Source: Mesorhizobium prunaredense
GTDB lineage: Bacteria > Pseudomonadota > Alphaproteobacteria > Rhizobiales > Rhizobiaceae
Reading direction: 5' to 3'
NCBI RefSeq assembly: GCF_900156895.1
Contig: NZ_FTPD01000006.1
Location: forward strand, 186,001-250,000
DNA length: 64,000 nt
Of this stretch, positions 26,651 to 35,900 are shown one piece after another. The notes under the pieces are model-generated. The model was not told where the DNA came from and did no database searches. It saw only the letters and a program-made list of their open reading frames with translations. The position numbers and the translations under genes were made by a program. The number at the start of each line of letters is the position of its first letter. The first letter of the stretch is position 1.

Positions 26651-27289
26651 ATGTCTGATAGCCAAAGAACTTCGACAGCCAGTTCGGACATAACGCGCCG
26701 GGAGCTCATGCAAGCGGCTGCTGTGACTGGCGGTGCTCTTTTAGGAGAACAACTCGTGCCCGGAGCTATATCGCCGGCGCTGGCACAGGCTGCCGGCGCC
26801 GCGACGGCGCCGCTTGATGTATCGCTGCGCATCAACGGGACGGAGCGCCGGCTTTCGCTCGATCCGCGCACGACGCTGCTGGATGCGCTGCGCGAGCACC
26901 TGCATCTGACGGGCTCAAAGAAGGGCTGCGGCCTCGGCCAGTGCGGCGCCTGCACGGTGTTGATGGATGGCATGCGCGTGAAGGCGTGCCTCTCGCTCGC
27001 GGCGCTCGCCCAGGGGCGCGAAATCAAAACCATCGAAGGATTGGCGCAGGGCGAGGAACTCCACCCGCTGCAGGCAGCCTTCATCGAGCGTGATGCCTTC
27101 CAGTGCGGCTATTGCACGTCGGGGCAGATCATGGCCGGCGTCGCCTGCATCAGCGAAGACCATGCCGGGTCGCCGCAGGAGATTCGCGAATGGATGAGCG
27201 GCAATCTCTGCCGCTGCGGCGCCTACGACCATATCGTCGCGGCCATCCAGGACGCGGCTGCCGTGTCCAGTTCGAAACAGGAGGGCTGA
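26651..27289 (+). CDS. paoA: Periplasmic aldehyde oxidoreductase, iron-sulfur subunit PaoA
   Basis: 212 residues. A twin-arginine signal (ITRRELMQAAAVTGGALLGE, cut after PALAQA) indicates export of the folded complex. The mature part has two [2Fe-2S] sites: a plant-type cluster KKGCGLGQCGACTVLMDG with a distal Cys in KACLSLAALA, and the alpha-helical site FQCGYCTSGQ with NLCRCGAYDHI. This is the small subunit of xanthine-oxidase-family enzymes of the PaoABC type. ATG 26651 begins MSDSQRT; the upstream frame lacks a signal. It is followed by paoB after three bases. Confidence 0.9.
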   Translation: MSDSQRTSTASSDITRRELMQAAAVTGGALLGEQLVPGAISPALAQAAGAATAPLDVSLRINGTERRLSLDPRTTLLDALREHLHLTGSKKGCGLGQCGACTVLMDGMRVKACLSLAALAQGREIKTIEGLAQGEELHPLQAAFIERDAFQCGYCTSGQIMAGVACISEDHAGSPQEIREWMSGNLCRCGAYDHIVAAIQDAAAVSSSKQEG

Positions 27290-27292
27290 GCC

Positions 27293-28291
27293 ATGCATCC
27301 CTTTGTGCTCGAACGTCCGCGTGATCTCTCCGCCGCACTTAGCTTCGGCGCCCAGGCCGGCCGCAATGATGCGCCGGTCGAATACATCGCCGGCGGCACC
27401 GACATGGTGCAGCTTCTGCAGGAGTATGTCCGCCGACCGGATCGGCTTGTGAGCCTCGCGGGAGTTCTCGACGACGGCATCGAGATCGGTTCGCAAGGCC
27501 TGAGGCTTGGCGCCGCCGCCACCATGGCGGAGGTGGCCACCCATCAAGCTGTGGTCGAGCGGTTCCCTCTGATATCCCAGGCGCTGCTGAACTCGGCGAG
27601 CCCGCAGGTCCGCAACCAGGCGACCATGGGCGGCAATCTGCTTCAGCGCACACGCTGCCCCTACTTTCGCGATGTCGGCTACGAGGCATGCAACAAGCGC
27701 GCGCCTGGCTCCGGTTGCGCCGCCCTGGACGGCGAGAACCGCTGGCACGCAGTGCTCGGCACGAGCGACGACTGTATCGCCGTTCACCCCTCGGACCTCG
27801 CCGTTGCCCTGGTGGCGCTCGACGCGTCGGTCGAGATCCGAGGAGCTGGCGGTGACCGTTCCGTGCCGCTCTCCGATCTCCATCGCCTTCCCCGCGATAC
27901 GCCGCACCTCGAAACCGTCTTGGAACCGGGCGAAGTGATCACCGCGATCACGGTCCCGGCCAATGCGGCAGGACTGCGGTCTCACTACCTGAAGGTACGC
28001 GATCGCGCCTCCTTCGAGTTCGCCGTGGTCGCGGCCGCGGTCGCAATCGAGATGGACGGCGCTCGCATCCGGCAGGCCCGCGTAGCGCTCGGCGGCGTTG
28101 GAACGAAACCCTGGCGCCTGCCGAACGTCGAGGCCGCTCTCGCGGGCGCTGAATTCGAGCCAGCGGCACTCCGCCAGGCGGCGGCGCTCGCAGCAGAAGG
28201 CACACAGGGTCGCGGCCATAACGACTTCAAGATCGAACTCATGCAGCGCGCCATCGTGCGTGCGGTCGAAATCGCGGGAGCACGCGCATGA
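27293..28291 (+). CDS. paoB: Periplasmic aldehyde oxidoreductase, FAD-binding subunit PaoB
   Basis: 332 residues of the CO dehydrogenase/xanthine oxidase FAD-binding type: EYIAGGTDMVQLLQEYVRRP binds FAD, LGAAATMAEVA and NQATMGGNLLQRTRCPYFRD follow. The segment with CNKRAPGSGCAALDGENR adds Cys residues that bind an extra [4Fe-4S] cluster in PaoB and 4-hydroxybenzoyl-CoA reductase relatives, and it is present here. The stop overlaps paoC by ATGA. No signal peptide; it would be carried out with PaoA. Confidence 0.9.
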   Translation: MHPFVLERPRDLSAALSFGAQAGRNDAPVEYIAGGTDMVQLLQEYVRRPDRLVSLAGVLDDGIEIGSQGLRLGAAATMAEVATHQAVVERFPLISQALLNSASPQVRNQATMGGNLLQRTRCPYFRDVGYEACNKRAPGSGCAALDGENRWHAVLGTSDDCIAVHPSDLAVALVALDASVEIRGAGGDRSVPLSDLHRLPRDTPHLETVLEPGEVITAITVPANAAGLRSHYLKVRDRASFEFAVVAAAVAIEMDGARIRQARVALGGVGTKPWRLPNVEAALAGAEFEPAALRQAAALAAEGTQGRGHNDFKIELMQRAIVRAVEIAGARA

Positions 28292-30402
28292 CTGCCGCCT
28301 TGATCGGAAAATCCGTCAGCCGCGTCGATGGCCGCCTGAAAGTTACCGGCGCTGCGACCTATGCCGCCGAGTTCGAGGTGCCGAACCTCGCCCATGCCGC
28401 CGTCGTCAGAAGCATTGCCGCGAACGGCCGAATTGCCATCGACACGGCGAAGGCTGAGCGGGCGCCCGGCGTAATCGCGGTTGTGACACACCGCAACGCG
28501 CCCAGGCTCGCCTACCAGCCGCATAAAGGCCTCCCGGACGCAGCCGTTGGCGAGCGTCTGCATGTGCTGCAGGACGACCGGGTGAATCACCAGGGCCAGC
28601 CGATCGCGCTGGTGGTCGCCGAGACACTTGAACAGGCGGTTTACGCGGCGCAGGTCGTGCGGGTTACCTATCGCAATGAAGCGGCGGCCACCGACATGGA
28701 AAGCGTCGATCCAGTTCTGCCTACCGGGAAACCGGCGGAGTGGGAGATACGGCGAGGCGAACCCGACAGCGCATTCGAACAGGCGGAATTCCGGGTCGAC
28801 CAGACCTATGTCATCCCGCGCGAGAACCACAATCCGATCGAGATGTTCGCCACCATTGCCTCATGGCAGGACAACAGCTTGACCCTGTGGGACAAGACAC
28901 AATGGGTGCACAACGTTGCCGAGGAGATCGCCGCCGTGTTCGGCATCGCTGCCGACAACGTCCGTGTCATCTCGCCCTTCGTCGGCGGCGCGTTTGGTTC
29001 GGGGCTGCGCTGCTGGCCGCATGTCACGCTGGCGGCACTGGGCGCCCGTGTAGCCGGACGGCCAGTCAAGCTGGTGCTGTCGCGGCGCGAAATGTATTAC
29101 GGCGTCGGCTACCGTCCACACACGGTGCAGCGGGCCGCGCTTGGCGCCTCCCGTGACGGCCAGCTCCATGCCATCCGGCACGAGGGCTTCCAGGAGACGT
29201 CGACCTACGAGGAGTTCACCGAGGCGCTGCTCAGCGCGACCCGGTTCCTGCACTCCTGCCCGAACGTCCACACGCGCCATCGCATCGCGCCGATGAACGT
29301 CCACACGCCGACCTACATGCGCGCGCCAGGCGAGGCGAGCGGCATGTATGCGCTCGAATCGGCCATGGACGAGTTGGCGGTCGCGCTGAACATGGATCCC
29401 GTCGAACTGCGGCTGCGCAACGAGCCGGACCGGGACGAATTCAAGGATCTCCCGTTCTCGAGCCGATCGACGAAAGAGTGCTACCGGGCCGCCGCCGAGC
29501 GTTTCGGGTGGGCACAAAGGAACGCCGCGCCGCGCTCAATGCGCGACGGGCGCTGGCTGATTGGCTGGGGCATGGCCAGCGCCACCTATCCGATGAACTA
29601 TGCACCCGCCTCAGCCCTGGCCCGACTCTTGCCGGACGGCACTGCCGAAGTGATGAGCGCAGCGAGCGACATGGGACCGGGCACATGGACATCGATGACG
29701 CAGGTCGCGGCCGACACGCTGGGCCTGCCGATCGAGCGGGTCAAGTTCACGCTTGGCGACACCCGCCTGCCGCGCGCGCCTATCCACGGCGGTTCGATGA
29801 CCATGGCGAGCGTCGGCAGTGCGGTGCAGGCGGCTTGCCGCAAGGCGCGCGACGAGGCGCTGGCACGCGCCGACGCCAACGAAATTGAAGAGGCCATGAA
29901 GCGTCTCGGCCAAGTCATCGAGGCGACGGCCGACGTCGCTCCCGGAGATGAGACGAAGCGGTTTTCCATGCACGCTTTCGGCGCGGTGTTCGTGGAGGTT
30001 GCCGTCGATCCGGATCTCGGCGAGACGCGCGTGCGGCGCATGGTCGGCGCCTATGGCGCCGGCCGCGTCGTCAACCCGAAGATCGCGCGCAGCCAGTGCA
30101 TCGGCGGCATGATCGGCGGCATCGGCATGGCTCTCATGGAGCACTCGGTTGTCGACCCCCGCAACGGGCGCGTCACCAATGCCAATCTCGCCGAATACGC
30201 CGTGCCGGTGCACGCCGACGCGCCGCCTGTCATGGACGTGATCTTCGTCGACGAGCACGACCCGCACGTGAACCCGCTCGGCGTGAAAGGCCTCGGCGAG
30301 ATCGCGCTGGTCGGCGTCGCGCCAGCGATCGCCAATGCCATTTTCCACGCTACCGGAAAGCGCGTCCGCGAGCTGCCCATCACGCCGGACAAGCTGCTCT
30401 GA
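28288..30402 (+). CDS. paoC: Periplasmic aldehyde oxidoreductase, molybdenum subunit PaoC
   Basis: A 704-residue molybdopterin-binding subunit. Family landmarks in order: IGKSVSRVDGRLKVTGAATY at the start, RENHNPIEMFATIASW, ISPFVGGAFGSGLRCWPHV, MRAPGEASGMYALESAMDEL, HGGSMTMASVGSAVQAAC, and near the end VKGLGEIALVGVAPAIANAI with the catalytic Glu in GLGE. It oxidises aldehydes (often aromatic) to acids at a Mo-MCD centre. Length is close to E. coli PaoC (about 730). The PaoD-type cofactor chaperone is not in the window, so insertion of the cofactor must rely on a gene elsewhere. Confidence 0.92.
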   Translation: MTAALIGKSVSRVDGRLKVTGAATYAAEFEVPNLAHAAVVRSIAANGRIAIDTAKAERAPGVIAVVTHRNAPRLAYQPHKGLPDAAVGERLHVLQDDRVNHQGQPIALVVAETLEQAVYAAQVVRVTYRNEAAATDMESVDPVLPTGKPAEWEIRRGEPDSAFEQAEFRVDQTYVIPRENHNPIEMFATIASWQDNSLTLWDKTQWVHNVAEEIAAVFGIAADNVRVISPFVGGAFGSGLRCWPHVTLAALGARVAGRPVKLVLSRREMYYGVGYRPHTVQRAALGASRDGQLHAIRHEGFQETSTYEEFTEALLSATRFLHSCPNVHTRHRIAPMNVHTPTYMRAPGEASGMYALESAMDELAVALNMDPVELRLRNEPDRDEFKDLPFSSRSTKECYRAAAERFGWAQRNAAPRSMRDGRWLIGWGMASATYPMNYAPASALARLLPDGTAEVMSAASDMGPGTWTSMTQVAADTLGLPIERVKFTLGDTRLPRAPIHGGSMTMASVGSAVQAACRKARDEALARADANEIEEAMKRLGQVIEATADVAPGDETKRFSMHAFGAVFVEVAVDPDLGETRVRRMVGAYGAGRVVNPKIARSQCIGGMIGGIGMALMEHSVVDPRNGRVTNANLAEYAVPVHADAPPVMDVIFVDEHDPHVNPLGVKGLGEIALVGVAPAIANAIFHATGKRVRELPITPDKLL

Positions 30403-30434
30403 CCCACCTCGTCGAAAACGAAGGGGCTTAAGAC

Positions 30435-30935
30435 ATGATCATCACCCGCAGAGACGTCCTTGCCGCGACAAGTGCTTTCGCCGCTGTGGCTGCAGCAGGT
30501 CAGGTTGGCGCAGCTTCTGTCCAAGGAAGGAATGAGACAATGAAGATCACGCGAGTTGGATCACAGCCGTCCGGCCCCGGGCCGGCCGATTACTTTACCG
30601 GCGCCGTGCGCATCGATCCGCTCTTCCAGGCGTCCGAGCCGGCGCGTGTTGGTGGCGCCAGCGTCACGTTCGAGCCTGGCGCCCGCACCGCGTGGCACAC
30701 GCACCCACTCGGCCAGACGCTGATCGTCACTGCCGGTCTCGGCTGGGTCCAGCGCGAAGGCGCGCCAGTCGAAGAAATCCGGCCAGGTGACGTCGTCTGG
30801 ATTCTGCCTGGCGTGAAGCATTGGCACGGCGCGTCTGCGACCACGGCGATGACCCATCTCGCTATCCAGGAATCGCTTGATGGCAAGCCGGTCGAATGGC
30901 TGGAGAAAGTCAGCGACGAACAATATCGCAGCTGA
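30435..30935 (+). CDS. Exported cupin-domain protein
   Basis: 166 residues. A Tat-like start ([20 protein letters not shown]) is followed by a cupin barrel: [59 protein letters not shown]. The metal ligands [13 protein letters not shown] (two His and Gln/Glu position) and the later HWHG are visible. It follows paoC by 32 bases and was probably cotranscribed; many such cupins are annotated as carboxymuconolactone-decarboxylase-linked proteins. A second Met (residue 36, MKITRVG) could start a cytoplasmic form. Confidence 0.78.
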   Translation: MIITRRDVLAATSAFAAVAAAGQVGAASVQGRNETMKITRVGSQPSGPGPADYFTGAVRIDPLFQASEPARVGGASVTFEPGARTAWHTHPLGQTLIVTAGLGWVQREGAPVEEIRPGDVVWILPGVKHWHGASATTAMTHLAIQESLDGKPVEWLEKVSDEQYRS

Positions 30936-31108
30936 ACGTTGGCGGCACCCTGCGTCATCTCGCGCATGGCAGGGTCGCGCTGCTCCGAATTTTGTCGCGG
31001 CACGCTGCCAACTCACCCGATGAGGCATCCCGACTCGGCACCGATCGCGCCTGCGCCTGCGCCCGTGCGGGAGTGAATATCGTCGGCATCGATCCACGCA
31101 ATGAATGC

Positions 31109-31139
31109 TTGACCTCAAGTTAACTTGAGCTTGTAGCAT
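31109..31139 (+). promoter_or_regulatory. SoxR-type promoter with SoxR box
   Basis: The block 31113-31130 reads CCTCAAGTTAACTTGAGC; its core CTCAAGTTAACTTGAG is a perfect 16-bp palindrome and it matches the known SoxR box CCTCAAGTTAACTTGAGG at 17 of 18 positions. It sits between TTGACC (-35, 31109-31114) and TAGCAT (-10, 31134-31139) with a 19-bp spacer, the over-long spacing that MerR/SoxR regulators correct by DNA distortion. The SDR gene starts 31 bases after the -10. No soxR gene is in the window. Confidence 0.8.
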
Positions 31140-31169
31140 TGGCTTGCACGGATGGAAGGAGCATCGGCA

Positions 31170-31892
31170 ATGCTGGCGAATATAGATTTCCACGGACTTC
31201 GCGTCGCGGTCACGGGTGGCACGTCCGGCCTCGGACTGGCGCTCGTGCGGCAGCTCGTCGCGCAGGGTGCGCGCGTCGCCTTCGTCGCTCGCACTGCCGC
31301 AAACGTCGAACTCATCGCTGACGAGACGGGCGCACACGGAATTGTCGGCGACCTCGGCAAAAAGCACGACATCTACCCGATCGCGTTGCAGGTCACCGCG
31401 AGCCTCGGCGGGCTCGACGTTCTGATCAACAATGCTTCGAGCCTCGGGCCGGTGCCTCTTGCGCTGCTCGCCGACACCGAGTGCGAGGATCTGGAAAAAG
31501 CGCTTGCGGTCAATCTCGTCGGCGCGTTTCGGCTGACCAAAGCGCTGTTTGGTGCGCTTGCCACGTCGGCGCGCGAGGGCCGTGGCGCGCTGGTGATCAA
31601 CATCTCCAGCGACGCGGCGGTGAACGCCTATCCCGGCTGGGGCGCGTATGGTGCGAGCAAGGCCGCTCTTGCCCATCTGACGGCGATCTGGGACGAGGAG
31701 GCGAAAGACGATGGCATAAGGTTCCTCGCGATTGATCCCGGCGATATGGACACCCCGCTGCACGCGCTGGCGCTGCCTGACGCCGATCCGGCCACCTTGA
31801 AGCATCCCGATCTGGCAGCTGCCGAGATCATTGAAAAGCTGCTTGACGCGTTGCCGGCCGGCGCAGCACTTAGCGCCGGGGCACGTGGATGA
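31170..31892 (+). CDS. Short-chain dehydrogenase/reductase under SoxR box
   Basis: 240 residues of the classical SDR fold: cofactor loop VAVTGGTSGLGLALVRQLVA (TGxxxGxG), NNASSLG, then the catalytic Ser in VINISSDAAVN and YxxxK as YGASKAALAHLTAIWDEE. The substrate is unknown. ATG 31170 follows GGAAGGAG with eight bases; ATG 31152 overlaps that site and is rejected. It is the first gene behind the SoxR-type promoter and overlaps the QueA-like gene by ATGA. An oxidoreductase role in redox stress is inferred from the promoter. Confidence 0.85.
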   Translation: MLANIDFHGLRVAVTGGTSGLGLALVRQLVAQGARVAFVARTAANVELIADETGAHGIVGDLGKKHDIYPIALQVTASLGGLDVLINNASSLGPVPLALLADTECEDLEKALAVNLVGAFRLTKALFGALATSAREGRGALVINISSDAAVNAYPGWGAYGASKAALAHLTAIWDEEAKDDGIRFLAIDPGDMDTPLHALALPDADPATLKHPDLAAAEIIEKLLDALPAGAALSAGARG

Positions 31893-32920
31893 TTGCCGCC
31901 GACCATCCGGATCGGCGCTCCGCCAGGCTGTTGGTGGTCATGGCGGACGGCGCGATGACCGACTTGCCGCGCGCTGAACTCGCGAAGCTGTTCGAGCCCG
32001 GCGACCTGGTCGTCGCCAATGACGCCGCGACCTTGCCTGCCAGCTTGCACGGCACCCATGTCCCCAGCAGCAAAGCGATCGAGATCCGCCTGGCGGGCTG
32101 GCTGTCACTTGCCGATCCAACACGTTTCGTGGGGTTTGCCTTCGGTGCGGGCGATCACCGCACGCGCACCGAAGATCGGCTGCCTCCGCCTCCACTGTCA
32201 CCGGGCAATCGCCTCCGGCTCGGACCGCTTGAAGCCGTTGTGGAGCGCCTTCTCGATCATCCCCGCCTTCTCGAGCTGCGCTTCTTAGGCAACCGCGCAG
32301 CTGTGCTTGCAGGACTGGCGCAGCACGGCCGGCCGATCCAATACGCGCATGTTCCCGAGCCGTTGGCACTTTGGGATGTCTGGACGAAGATTGCCGCCCG
32401 GCCGGTCGCGTTCGAGGCGCCATCGGCAGGCTTTGCGCTCGACTGGCGCACGCTTCAAAGCTGGCGGCGGCATGATTTAGGCTTCGCAACACTCACGCAT
32501 GCCACGGGCATTTCCTCCACCGGGGATCGCGCGCTCGACTCGCGCCTTCCCTTCGACGAGCCATACCGCATCCCCGAGCACACAGCGGCAAAGGTCGCGC
32601 GGGCGAAGCTGCGCCGCAGCCGCATCATCGCGGTCGGCACGAGCGTCGTGCGCGCGCTTGAGGCGGCCGCCAATCCCGATGGCAGCGTGCGTGCAGGAAA
32701 GGGCATTGCGACGGGCCGCGTCGCGCGGGACACGCCGCTTCGCGTGGTCGATGCGATTCTCACAGGCGTCCACCAGCCGGGTGAAAGCCATTTCGAGCTC
32801 CTGCGCGCCTTTGCCGACGATGCTCTGCTCGCCAAGGCCTCCGCAGCCTTCGCCGCGCACCGATACCGGACGCATGAATTCGGCGATTCCATGCTGCTCA
32901 ATCGGCAACCGCTGGATTGA
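31889..32920 (+). CDS. QueA-like S-adenosylmethionine:tRNA ribosyltransferase-isomerase paralogue
   Basis: 343 residues with QueA-family blocks: GDLVVANDAATLPASLHG, LGNRAAVLAGLAQHGRPIQY, GFATLTHATGISSTGDRALD, IAVGTSVVRALEAAAN, GVHQPGESHFELLRAFAD, and the end HEFGDSMLLNRQPLD. True QueA acts in queuosine synthesis, moving the ribosyl of AdoMet to preQ1 in tRNA. The canonical YQTVYA...GSVAAPTAGLHFT block is here replaced by WTKIAARPVAFEAPSAGFAL, so this is a diverged paralogue and may not act on tRNA. It is translationally coupled to the SDR and shares its SoxR-type promoter. Confidence 0.78.
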   Translation: MIAADHPDRRSARLLVVMADGAMTDLPRAELAKLFEPGDLVVANDAATLPASLHGTHVPSSKAIEIRLAGWLSLADPTRFVGFAFGAGDHRTRTEDRLPPPPLSPGNRLRLGPLEAVVERLLDHPRLLELRFLGNRAAVLAGLAQHGRPIQYAHVPEPLALWDVWTKIAARPVAFEAPSAGFALDWRTLQSWRRHDLGFATLTHATGISSTGDRALDSRLPFDEPYRIPEHTAAKVARAKLRRSRIIAVGTSVVRALEAAANPDGSVRAGKGIATGRVARDTPLRVVDAILTGVHQPGESHFELLRAFADDALLAKASAAFAAHRYRTHEFGDSMLLNRQPLD

Positions 32921-33140
32921 TCGCGCGAACCGAACCGTGCGCGAGACGCAGCCTCCTCCATAGCGATCCGATGATCTTAGTTTTCCAGGGTTTCCGGAAA
33001 ACAATGTTTTGGCTGCTCTACGCGCTCAGTCCTCGGACAAGCCGGCCAGAGAACTGTCCTTCCAGAAGCGACGCAGAATCAAGGGACGTCGCCTGGCCGG
33101 ACGTGACGCGCAGGAGAGGCATCTTTTGCAACCGCGACGA

Positions 33141-34886
33141 TCACTCCGGCACGCCGGAGATGCCCAGCGCCTCGACGTAACTTTCGGCGAACACCTTGTC
33201 TCGCCACGGGTTGATCTGTCTCTGCAGAGTGAGCGTGTAGGTCGGGAACGCCTCCATCAGCCGCCGCGCCGCCGCCTGCGCCTCGTCCAGACGGTTGAGT
33301 TTGACCAGCCCCATGATCACCACCCGGTGCGAGGAGCCGTAGTTCGGCATCTCGTGCAGCGCGCGTTCTCCCCATGCCAGCGCTTCTTCGTAGCGCTCGA
33401 GCATCAGGTAGCTCATCCCGATGCCGGAGAGCGCGATGCCCTTCTCGGGGTCGACCGGGCTCAGCCGCATTGCCCTGTGAAAGTGCTCGATCGCGACGAG
33501 CGGGCGGCTGGAATGCGCGTTCACCCAGCCGCTGCCCGTGTGGCCCTGCGCCGAATTGGGGTTGAGCAGCAGGGATCGTTCGATCGTGCCCAGCGCCATC
33601 TCGTAGTCCTTCGCGCTGTAGGCGATCACCTGCGCGGCGAAGCGTAGGCTCGTGGGGTCGTCGCGCGCTTCAGCCAGTACCTCGCGCGCCATGCGCGCGG
33701 CGACTCGGCTATCGTCGGGCTCGTGCCAGCACTGGCTCACGGATAGGCTGCGGATATAGGCGCCGAGTGCCTTCGCCAAGTTGAAGCTAGGGTCGATGCT
33801 GAGCGCCTCGTTGGTGAGCCGGCGCACGTCGGCAAAGCCTTCGCGCGTCATGCTGTAAAAGCGCGGCAGCGCGCGAAGGTAGAGGTCGTAGGCGCTGATG
33901 TAGTCGGTCGGCCTCATGCGCGCCTGCTTGATCTCCTGCAGCCGGATGCTCGGCTCGACGGCGCCGACGACGCTCTCGGTCACCTTGTCCTGCAGGTCGA
34001 AGATGTCGCTCACGTCGCCCTCGAAGCGGTCGGCCCAGACATGGTGTCCGCTGATCGCGTCCACCAACTGCCCACTGATGCGCACCCGCGATCCTGCTCT
34101 GCGGATGCTGCCTTCGAGCACGTAGCGGACGCCCAGTTCGCGCCCGACCTGGCGCAGGTCCACCGCCCGGCCCTTGTAGGTGAACGACGAGTTGCGGGCG
34201 ATCACGAAGAAGGAGTTCACCCGGCTCAAGCCCGTGATGATGTCCTCCACCAGCCCGTCGGCGAAGTATTCCTGGTCGGGATCGCCGCTCATGTTGGTGA
34301 AAGGCAGAACCGCGATCGAGGGTTTCTCGGGCAGGGGAGGCAGTGCAGCCAACGAGGCGCTGGCGTCGGTCTCGACGCGGTAGGCGCGCACAGGCCGCTC
34401 GATGTTCTTGAGGCGCAGGTCGCCGAGCGGCGTGAAGCCGCAGTCGAGCTTGCCCTGAAGGTGGTCGTAGGCGGTGCCCGAGACGACCAAGGTGCCGGGA
34501 TCGGCGATGCTTTCGAGGCGGGCGGCGATGTTGACCCCGTCGCCGTAGAGGTCGCCGTCCTCTTCGCAGACCACGTCGCCGAGATTGACGCCGATGCGGA
34601 AGCGAATCCGCTCTCCCTCGGGCGTCTCCGCCTCGTGTTCTGCCAGGGCCTGCTGGATCGCCATCGCCGAGGTCACCGCGTTAACGACGCTCGCGAACTC
34701 GCACAGCATGCCGTCGCCGGTGAGCTTGACGACCCGACCCTGGTGCTCGGAGACCAGCGGTTCGAGGAGGTCCTTGCGGTAGATCTTCAGCCGCTCGAGC
34801 GTGCCGCGCTCGTCGCGCTCCGTCAGGCGCGAATAGCCGACCACGTCGCAAGCCAGGATCGCTGCGAGGCGGCGCTGCATGGTCAT
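33141..34886 (-). CDS. Class III adenylate/guanylate cyclase with TolB-like and TPR domains
   Basis: About 581 residues from MTMQRRLAAIL. The N-terminal cyclase homology domain has LACDVVGYSRLTERDE (metal Asp 14), VVKLTGDGMLCEF (Lys about 54, Asp 58) and GVNLGDVVCEEDGDLYGDGV with the later NIAARLE, so it looks active and adenylate-type. Then a TolB/FlgO-like domain (PSIAVLPFTNMSGDPDQE, FADGLVEDIITGLSR, LEGSIRRAGSRVRI), and at least four TPR repeats (LAKALGAYIRSLSV, IERSLLLNPNSAQG, SGIGMSYLMLERYEEALAWG). Rhizobia carry many such multi-domain cyclases. It shares its middle and C-terminal module with the regulator at 36701. The upstream frame opens at 34973. Confidence 0.88.
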   Translation of the reverse strand: MTMQRRLAAILACDVVGYSRLTERDERGTLERLKIYRKDLLEPLVSEHQGRVVKLTGDGMLCEFASVVNAVTSAMAIQQALAEHEAETPEGERIRFRIGVNLGDVVCEEDGDLYGDGVNIAARLESIADPGTLVVSGTAYDHLQGKLDCGFTPLGDLRLKNIERPVRAYRVETDASASLAALPPLPEKPSIAVLPFTNMSGDPDQEYFADGLVEDIITGLSRVNSFFVIARNSSFTYKGRAVDLRQVGRELGVRYVLEGSIRRAGSRVRISGQLVDAISGHHVWADRFEGDVSDIFDLQDKVTESVVGAVEPSIRLQEIKQARMRPTDYISAYDLYLRALPRFYSMTREGFADVRRLTNEALSIDPSFNLAKALGAYIRSLSVSQCWHEPDDSRVAARMAREVLAEARDDPTSLRFAAQVIAYSAKDYEMALGTIERSLLLNPNSAQGHTGSGWVNAHSSRPLVAIEHFHRAMRLSPVDPEKGIALSGIGMSYLMLERYEEALAWGERALHEMPNYGSSHRVVIMGLVKLNRLDEAQAAARRLMEAFPTYTLTLQRQINPWRDKVFAESYVEALGISGVPE

Positions 34887-35481
34887 TGCACCGCTCAGCC
34901 AAGCGCCTGCACGCGGGCCGCCCCGCGTCCATGTCCTGCCAACTTCCGGACGCCCTACTTGCATGGTATCCATCTCTCCCAGTCGCCGCCCGTCGCCGAT
35001 ACAGAACGGAGAACGCAGCTGACCTTGCCTTCACGAGCCTTCGCTATCCCGCTTGCGAGGCGTGGAGCGTTCCAGTCGCCGCGCTAACAGCCAACCGACG
35101 ACACGCCCACGCAGCCTCTGGGACGCTGACCACTCCCAGAAGGCCGGAGATATTTCCTGCTCTGTGTAACCGGTTGACGCCACCGTGGCGGTGCTTTGTC
35201 ACCGCGATGTAACAGCGAGATGCCCTACGAACGCCCGCATCCGAGAAGTGATCTTAGAAATCAATGGGCGCAGCAATGACATAGCGGTGCCCAGTTTCAT
35301 CCTCTCCGGCGCGCCATTTGCAGCCGCGATAGTCGGTGACCGCAAACGGCAGCGCATTTTTTGTTTCTGGCAGATCGGCGGCGATCGGCGGATGGGAAAG
35401 CGCCAGCCCATTTCCATGTCTGCCATAATCCTGTTCCGCCGTCGCAACGCCTGCTGATGTCTGGTGGAGTCCACCCTTTGC
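34887..35481. other. Intergenic stretch without a recognised gene
   Basis: About 595 bases between the cyclase start and the oxidoreductase relic. Six-frame inspection shows only short frames with no homology that I recognise. The cyclase promoter must lie at its left side. No repeat or RNA gene was recognised. Confidence 0.5.
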
Positions 35482-35845
35482 TCAGCTCACCCGCAAAGCG
35501 AGCTTGCCGACGTAGTGGGTGGCAAGGGCTCGGTGCGCATCAACAACCTGGTCGAACGGGAATGTACGGGCGACATGGACGTCGAACGGGCCAGAGTCGA
35601 TCAGGCGGTTAAGCTTGTCGGTCGCGTCCTGGCTGCGGGCGCCGTTGTAGCGAATGAGCTCCACGCCGGGCCGGACATTTGGATCGGGCATCGCGCCGTA
35701 CGGGCAGGCGACCCGACCGCCTTCGCGCACTGACGTCAGCGCGCGGTCGGCCGCCTCACCGCTTACGGTGACAAAGGCAGCGTCGAGGCCGCCGGCGGCG
35801 AATTCACGAGCGGCCGCCACCACGTCGTCCTTGCGCCCGTTGAGC
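35482..35845 (-). pseudogene. C-terminal relic of an MDR/quinone oxidoreductase
   Basis: The minus strand encodes about 120 residues of a medium-chain dehydrogenase/quinone reductase: LDAAFVTVSGEAADRALTSV, REGGRVACPYGAMPDPN, GVELIRYNGARSQDATDKLN, FPFDQVVDAHRALATHYVGK, ending LALRVS. The Rossmann N-part and catalytic domain are missing; the frame upstream runs over the start of the Asp-tailed gene at 35901. It is a truncated leftover. Confidence 0.7.
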
Positions 35846-35900
35846 GGTGATCTCAGAAAGGCGCGGCAACAATATACGAGTTCCCAGTTTGGAGGCAGCC

